Position numbers and translations under genes: made by a program. Shown here piece after piece: positions 6,137 through 7,995 of a DNA stretch of 7,995 nucleotides. Positions within the stretch are counted from its first letter, which is position 1. Each line of letters begins with the position of its first letter. Where the stretch lies: NCBI GenBank assembly GCA_030641695.1, contig DAOWGY010000367.1, positions 1-7,995 of the forward strand. Reading direction: 5' to 3'. The DNA is from Gammaproteobacteria bacterium (GTDB taxonomy: Bacteria; Pseudomonadota; Gammaproteobacteria; Steroidobacterales; Woeseiaceae). The notes beneath the pieces were generated by a model that saw only the letters and a list, made by a program, of their open reading frames with translations, was not told the DNA's origin and ran no database searches.

Positions 6137-6940
6137 ATGCAACCTTCGGGCGTAATCACGATAACAACCGACTTCGGTCACAAAGGCCCGTTTGCCGCTG
6201 TGATGAAAGGCGTCATTGTCGGGCGCTTTCCGGAAGCGACGGTCATTGATCTCGCGCACGACATTCCCGCGCAGTGGCCACCGGAGGCCGGCTTCTGGGT
6301 GAGTCGTGCCTACAAGTACTTCCCCCGGGGGACCGTGCACCTTGCAATCGTCGATCCGGGCGTGGGCACCGAGCGTGACATCCTGCTGGTCGAACATGAC
6401 TGGCACTATTTCATGGCGCCGGACAACGGCCTGCTCGGACAGATGCTCGATGGTGCTCCGGACGCTCACGTATTCAAGCTCGACCTGTGCTGCTTCGAGA
6501 GACTCGATCTCGAGGAACCGAGTGCTACGTTTCATGGTCGCGACATATTTGCGCCAATCGCCGCTGATCTCGCGTCCGGCAGAACCACGCCGGTTTCGAT
6601 CGGCATACCCACCTACGACTGGATTCCGGGCTGGATCGACGAACCGCAGGTAGCGAAGGGCAAGGTGACAGGTGTCATTATAACCGTGGATACGTTCGGC
6701 AATCTCATCAGCAATATCGATCGCAAGCTGATCGAGAATTTCAAAGAGCCGGTTGCACACATCGCGGGACACCAGATCCCGATGTTCACAACCTACGGCA
6801 GAGCAAAACCCGGCGATTATCTTGCCCTGATCAACTCATTCGATGTACTGGAGATCGCCAAAGCCGAAGACAATGCCGCGGAAGGTCTGGGCTCGGAGCG
6901 CGGTGCGCCGATTGTAATCACGGACGGCTATTCGACCTGA
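6137..6940 (+). CDS. S-adenosyl-L-methionine hydroxide adenosyltransferase (DUF62 family)
   Basis: A 267-residue member of the DUF62 / SAM hydrolase family, relatives of fluorinase and chlorinase that use water (hydroxide) to split SAM into adenosine and methionine. The N-terminal motif ITTDFGHKGPFAAVMKG, PDNGLL, TFHGRDIFAPIAA and DTFGNLISNI are all present. The conserved side-chain triad is intact: Asp73 and Arg80 in VDPGVGTER, and His133 in FHGRD, with the same Asp-to-Arg spacing as the characterised archaeal enzyme. ATG 6137 gives the expected N-terminus; the preceding AAGAAAAAG is purine-rich but a weak Shine-Dalgarno. It lies 37 bp after the transporter and looks like the last gene of the operon. 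The physiological role of the family is unsettled; SAM or adenosine homeostasis is usually suggested. Confidence 0.93.
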   Translation: MQPSGVITITTDFGHKGPFAAVMKGVIVGRFPEATVIDLAHDIPAQWPPEAGFWVSRAYKYFPRGTVHLAIVDPGVGTERDILLVEHDWHYFMAPDNGLLGQMLDGAPDAHVFKLDLCCFERLDLEEPSATFHGRDIFAPIAADLASGRTTPVSIGIPTYDWIPGWIDEPQVAKGKVTGVIITVDTFGNLISNIDRKLIENFKEPVAHIAGHQIPMFTTYGRAKPGDYLALINSFDVLEIAKAEDNAAEGLGSERGAPIVITDGYST

Positions 6941-6977
6941 TCAACTAGTCCATGAATGACATTCCTGCACGCAAAAA

Positions 6978-7001
6978 GCCGACCCTGAAACCAGGGTCGG
7001 C
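6978..7001 (-). terminator. Intrinsic terminator of the secreted TPR-like gene
   Basis: A perfect 10-bp GC-rich stem (GCCGACCCTG at 6978-6987 and CAGGGTCGGC at 6992-7001) closes a 4-base loop. On the minus strand it is followed directly by TTTTT (complement of the A run at 6973-6977), so it is a textbook Rho-independent terminator for the gene ending at 7016. On the plus strand no T run follows, so it would not be a canonical terminator for the convergent operon ending at 6940, though the hairpin may still protect that mRNA end. Confidence 0.9.
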
Positions 7002-7015
7002 CAGCAGGATCGCGA

Positions 7016-7579
7016 TTACTCGCGAAAGCTTTCGATGTTGGCACTAGAGCTCATTGCGACGGATGCCTGCACGTCCAGGGGCGAGTGCTTCGCCTGAAGC
7101 TCTTCCAGCAGACCGTGGTTGCCAGTAGCAATCAGGCCGACATCCTTGGTCTTCAGATATTCCAGGTACTCACTCATACGCTCGGGACGGGCACGGTCGA
7201 AGTCCTCGCGTGCGCCTTCGAAGTCGCCGGTGAAGGCCCGCAGGACGCCGCGGTTGTTAAACGCGGTTTCACCGGGGAATGTTTCAACGGCATCGGTGCA
7301 GACCTGCGCGGCCTCCTCCAGCGACGAATCGATAATGTAGGCACCGCAAAGCGTGGCGAGGACGTAGCCCTTGTTGGCGGCGTCATTGTCGAGTTCCTGT
7401 TTCAGGATCTCGATGCCTTCACTTACGTTGCCTGATGTGATTTCCGCGACTCCCGGCACGTTTTCGAACGCGACGCGGAAGGGGAAGTAATCGGCGTAGC
7501 TTGCAGAGCTCAGCGCCATGACTGCCGCGAAAATGACGGAATAGATTGCGGCGTTACGTTGTGAATTCAGCGTGGTCAT
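7016..7579 (-). CDS. Secreted TPR-like protein of unknown function
   Basis: A 187-residue protein with a clear Sec signal peptide: hydrophobic core IYSVIFAAVMALSSA and an ASYA-DYF cleavage site after about residue 29, predicting a periplasmic or exported protein of about 158 residues. Two or three tetratricopeptide-like helical hairpins follow, at about 47-66 (GNVSEGIEILKQELDND), 71-101 (CGAYIIDSSLEEAAQVCTDA) and 104-131 (AFNNRGVLRAFTGDFEGAREDFDRA). Such repeats usually bind other proteins. The two cysteines, Cys78 and Cys94, sit in one predicted hairpin and could form a disulfide. The tail after about residue 165 looks low in structure. The ATG at 7579 has GAGGAG eight bases upstream (7588-7593). 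It is monocistronic, with its own terminator. I do not recognise a specific family, and no function is assigned. Confidence 0.85.
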   Translation of the reverse strand: MTTLNSQRNAAIYSVIFAAVMALSSASYADYFPFRVAFENVPGVAEITSGNVSEGIEILKQELDNDAANKGYVLATLCGAYIIDSSLEEAAQVCTDAVETFPGETAFNNRGVLRAFTGDFEGAREDFDRARPERMSEYLEYLKTKDVGLIATGNHGLLEELQAKHSPLDVQASVAMSSSANIESFRE

Positions 7580-7606
7580 TGTCGTTACTCCTCAGGTGTT
7601 GGTTGG

Positions 7607-7626
7607 TCAGGGTCGTGATTCCCTGA
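7607..7626 (-). other. Small hairpin in the presumed 5' leader of the TPR-like gene
   Basis: TCAGGG (7607-7612) and CCCTGA (7621-7626) form a perfect 6-bp inverted repeat with an 8-base loop. It lies about 28-47 bases upstream of the TPR-like start codon and about 14 bases beyond the Shine-Dalgarno, so it probably falls in the mRNA leader or at the start site. It could affect mRNA stability or be an operator half-site pair; six base pairs can also occur by chance. Confidence 0.35.
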
Positions 7627-7659
7627 TGCCTACACTGGAGTAACGCGTGTCTAACTACC

Positions 7660-7681
7660 TGAAAAAACTATCCTTTTTTCA
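7660..7681. promoter_or_regulatory. A/T-rich inverted repeat, possible operator or weak glnS terminator
   Basis: An 8-bp perfect inverted repeat, TGAAAAAA (7660-7667) and TTTTTTCA (7674-7681), around CTATCC. It lies between the end of glnS (7724) and the start of the TPR-like gene (7579), both read on the minus strand. Overlapping it are two near-direct repeats, AACTACC (7653-7659) and AACTATCC (7666-7673), 13 bases apart. On the minus strand a TAGACA hexamer (7648-7653) lies just downstream and could be a -35 box, which would place the repeat where an activator binds; the matching -10 (TAGGCA, 15 bases on) is poor. As an alternative it could be a weak terminator for glnS, but the stem is nearly all A-T. 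The regulator is unknown. Confidence 0.45.
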
Positions 7682-7723
7682 TGCGGAAATATGATGATTC
7701 ATGTGGAAGCGGCGAATTCAGGT

Positions 7724-7995
7724 TCAATTCTGTCCCTGCATTGCCTGTTTTTCGATTTTCGCCCATGAATCCCTGAGCGTGACGATGCGGTTAAGCACTC
7801 GCGGCGCGGACGAATGTTCTTCCGAGTCCGGACAGAAATAGCCGAGCCGCTCGAACTGTACGGCGTCCCCCACAGCAAGATTGGCCAGTGACGGTTCGAG
7901 CATTGCCTCGACGATCTCGAGCGAGTCGGGATTCAGTACGTCCATGAAATCATCGGCGGCATTGGGATTCAGTGCCGTAAACAGGCGGTCGTAAA
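7724..7995 (-). CDS. glnS: Glutaminyl-tRNA synthetase, C-terminal part (gene continues past the window)
   Basis: The last 89 residues of glutaminyl-tRNA synthetase, which charges tRNA-Gln in the cytoplasm. The fragment reads YDRLFTALNPNAADDF, LNPDSLEI, EPSLANLAVGDAVQFERLGYFC and LNRIVTLRDSWAKIE, closely following the C-terminal anticodon-binding beta-barrel of E. coli GlnS (YDRLF, NPESL, FEREGYFC, FNRTVGLRDTWAK). The reading frame is open to the window edge, so the gene is truncated only by the window; the ATG at 7945 is internal. The end adds a short extra tail (KQAMQGQN) beyond the E. coli terminus. A free-standing, bacterial GlnS of this type is typical of gamma- and betaproteobacteria. 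No strong terminator follows it. Confidence 0.95.
   Translation of the reverse strand, partial: YDRLFTALNPNAADDFMDVLNPDSLEIVEAMLEPSLANLAVGDAVQFERLGYFCPDSEEHSSAPRVLNRIVTLRDSWAKIEKQAMQGQN

Noticed and set aside
6065..6772. A 235-residue antisense open frame across the DUF62 gene.
   Set aside because: The plus-strand protein has all family motifs, so the antisense frame is a codon-bias shadow.
7660..7681. Strong intrinsic terminator of glnS.
   Set aside because: The stem is A-T pairs with one G-C per arm, too weak for a confident terminator call; kept as a possible operator.

Overview
The window is a compact, GC-rich piece of bacterial chromosome, most likely from a gammaproteobacterium. The best taxonomic hint is the gene fragment at the right edge, the C-terminal anticodon-binding domain of an E. 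coli-like glutaminyl-tRNA synthetase. The REP-like repeat at the left edge also resembles the GTAG/GGAGCG repeats of pseudomonads and xanthomonads. Genus cannot be fixed from this sequence; an environmental or marine lineage is only a guess.

Layout. (1) Positions 1-75: a REP-like repeat cluster lying just after the last gene of the first operon. (2) Positions 76-2870, minus strand: a five-gene molybdenum cofactor operon in transcription order moaA, moaC, mobA, moaD, moaE. The junctions are 1-nt gaps or short overlaps, and three consecutive genes appear to use GTG starts, so translation is probably coupled. (3) Positions 2871-2960: a 90-bp divergent promoter region. (4) Positions 2961-6940, plus strand: two acyl-CoA dehydrogenase paralogues that look like the large and small subunits of one heteromeric enzyme of PimC/PimD type, then a YhhQ-type queuosine-precursor transporter, then a SAM hydroxide adenosyltransferase (DUF62). 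Gaps of 52, 6 and 37 bp suggest one transcript. (5) Positions 6978-7579, minus strand: a small secreted TPR-like protein with its own strong Shine-Dalgarno and an intrinsic terminator. (6) Positions 7580-7723: a regulatory-looking spacer with an A/T inverted repeat. (7) Positions 7724-7995, minus strand: the 3' end of glnS, cut by the window edge.

How the genes work together. MoaA and MoaC convert GTP to cyclic pyranopterin monophosphate. MoaD and MoaE form molybdopterin synthase, which adds the dithiolene sulfurs. MobA adds GMP to make the guanine dinucleotide form of the cofactor. The MoaD-activating MoeB and the molybdate-inserting MogA/MoeA are not in the window. On the plus strand, the first dehydrogenase subunit keeps a plausible catalytic glutamate and the second has lost it at both known positions, as expected for an alpha2beta2 acyl-CoA dehydrogenase. 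The transporter (feeding queuosine synthesis, whose QueA step consumes SAM) and the SAM-cleaving enzyme may simply be neighbours; a functional link is speculative.

I found no mobile element, CRISPR array, tRNA or rRNA, toxin-antitoxin pair or phage gene. Most of the window is ordinary housekeeping or catabolic content. The less-explained parts are the catalytically asymmetric dehydrogenase pair with its unusual downstream genes, the secreted TPR-like protein with its inverted-repeat promoter region, and the repeat cluster at the left edge.
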